A program made the translations under genes and the position numbers. The notes beneath the pieces are model-generated. The model saw only the letters and a program-made list of their open reading frames with translations, ran no database searches and was not told the DNA's origin. Positions 42,648 through 43,440 of a stretch of 43,440 nt of DNA are shown here, one piece after another. The DNA is taken from the NCBI GenBank assembly GCA_001701105.1, contig DAAI01000040.1:9634-53073 (forward strand), read 5' to 3'. How positions within the stretch are numbered: position 1 is the first letter of the stretch; each line of letters starts with the position of its first letter. The DNA is from Bacteroidales bacterium GP1. Lineage in GTDB: Bacteria > Bacteroidota > Bacteroidia > Bacteroidales > Muribaculaceae.

Positions 42648-43440
42648 TCAATCCATTCTGGAACGATAATCGTCATAAGTGAACTCTCTTAACAGCCGTG
42701 GCTCTTTTTCTATAGGCTTAAACCATATTGATGGATGTTGGATGCCATTGAACATTGTAGTCTTAACCGTGGTGTAATGATTCATATCTAATAAAGTAAG
42801 CCTGTCACCGGGTTTTAATGGCATCGCAAATTTCCAATCTCCTACATAATCGCCACTTAGACAAGAATTTCCGCCAAGCCTATATTTAATACCTTCTTCA
42901 TCATCCGGAATTGCTTCTGCTATTACCGGCTTATATGGCATTTCCAGGCAGTCTGGCATATGACAGGCGAAAGAGGCATCAATTATGGCGGTTTTAATTC
43001 CATTATCTTCTACTACATCAAGAACTTCGGTGACAAGGTCGCCGGTTTGCCATGTGAAGGCGGAGCCCGGTTCAAGAATTATCTCCAGTCCCGGATATTC
43101 CTGTTTAAGATCGGAGAGTAGTCTAATGAGGTGCTCCACATCATAGTCCTTACGGGTAATCAAATGGCCACCACCCATATTCAGCCACTTGATATGAGGG
43201 AGGAGATGGCCATATTCTTCTTTAAATGCCGCCAGCACTTTTTCCAAGTCGTGACTATCCGACTCGCAAAGGGCGTGAAAATGCAAACCTTCAATACCGG
43301 AGGGCAATCCGTGCCTCAGTTTTTCCGGACCCTCTCCGAACCGCGAACCCGGTACGCAGGGATTATATATGTCGGTTTCAATGACACTGCAATGAGGATT
43401 AACCCTTAATCCTGCTGGAAGACATTTCCAATAATTTCGG
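42648..43440 (-). CDS. nspC: carboxynorspermidine decarboxylase (5' end outside window)
   Basis: The frame is open to the window edge, about 263 residues of the C-terminal part. Methionine-like codons inside the window (such as the TTG at 43307) are internal. Segments GLRVNPHCSVIETDIYNPC and PGSRFGEG, then GLHFHALCESDSHD and WLNMGGGHLIT match NspC, a fold III PLP-dependent decarboxylase that makes norspermidine/spermidine. The late GGNSCLSGDYVGDW carries the catalytic cysteine region. The missing N-terminus should hold the PLP-binding lysine. Confidence 0.92.
   Translation of the reverse strand, partial: RNYWKCLPAGLRVNPHCSVIETDIYNPCVPGSRFGEGPEKLRHGLPSGIEGLHFHALCESDSHDLEKVLAAFKEEYGHLLPHIKWLNMGGGHLITRKDYDVEHLIRLLSDLKQEYPGLEIILEPGSAFTWQTGDLVTEVLDVVEDNGIKTAIIDASFACHMPDCLEMPYKPVIAEAIPDDEEGIKYRLGGNSCLSGDYVGDWKFAMPLKPGDRLTLLDMNHYTTVKTTMFNGIQHPSIWFKPIEKEPRLLREFTYDDYRSRMD

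Noticed and set aside
42648..43307. NspC as a complete 219-residue protein
   Set aside because: The frame continues upstream to the window edge with clear NspC homology; the TTG at 43307 is internal.
1..43440. Possible mobile element, prophage or CRISPR array
   Set aside because: No transposase, integrase, phage structural gene, cas gene or regularly spaced repeat was found on either strand.

Overview
The window is a gene-dense stretch of a Bacteroidales chromosome. It fits the Muribaculaceae/Bacteroidaceae side of the phylum, but the sequence alone does not fix a genus. The reasons are Bacteroidetes-type promoters (TTTG, about 20 bases, TAnnTTTG) ahead of many genes, almost no Shine-Dalgarno sequences, a two-ExbD Ton motor cluster, a FeoA-FeoB fusion, ribosomal protein S16 with an Ala/Lys-rich tail, DPP4-like and DPP5-like S9 peptidases, a SusA-like GH13 enzyme, a MiaA2-type tRNA transferase and an NspC-type polyamine enzyme. 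No insertion sequence, integrase, prophage or CRISPR array was seen.

Layout. 1-5.9 kb (minus): Ton energy-transduction operon exbB-exbD-exbD-tonB, then a small membrane protein, a PstS-like lipoprotein and a TPR protein cut by the window edge. 6.0-7.3 kb (minus): pgk. 7.4-9.7 kb (plus): a sugar kinase fused to a RapZ C-terminal domain, then a MurU-like nucleotidyltransferase; pgk and this pair diverge from a mirror-symmetric promoter region. 9.7-11.1 kb (minus): small membrane protein and prfA. 11.2-11.8 kb (plus): rpsP. 12.2-15.2 kb (minus): tRNA-Glu(CTC), a MurB-metallo-beta-lactamase-fold fusion, and a lipoprotein with a BamE-like tail. 15.3-18.4 kb (plus): tRNA-Met, a Crp/Fnr-like regulator with a shortened DNA-binding domain, a NupG-like permease and rsmE. 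18.4-20.0 kb (minus): YbdG-like MscS channel. 20.4-21.8 kb (plus): ndk and an M23/LysM endopeptidase. 21.9-24.1 kb (minus): large TPR protein. 24.3-31.1 kb (plus): DUF4293 protein, proS, DPP4-like peptidase, an unrecognised membrane protein and miaA. 31.2-35.6 kb (minus): feoAB and a SusA-like GH13. 35.7-41.8 kb (minus): uvrB-ygiQ-dpp5. 42.0-43.4 kb (minus): nspC (partial), an FKBP isomerase and a decayed Fic remnant.

How the genes relate. Several units concern the cell envelope: Ton-dependent outer-membrane import, MurNAc/sugar salvage (AmgK-like plus MurU-like), peptidoglycan precursor synthesis (MurB) and remodelling (M23/LysM). Others are translation housekeeping (prfA, rpsP, rsmE, proS, miaA, two tRNAs) and peptide or glucan use (DPP4, DPP5, GH13). 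Most of the window is ordinary core genome. The parts most worth a second look are the kinase-RapZ domain fusion beside MurU, the in-frame MurB-MBL fusion, the Crp-like protein lacking part of its helix-turn-helix, and the Fic remnant.
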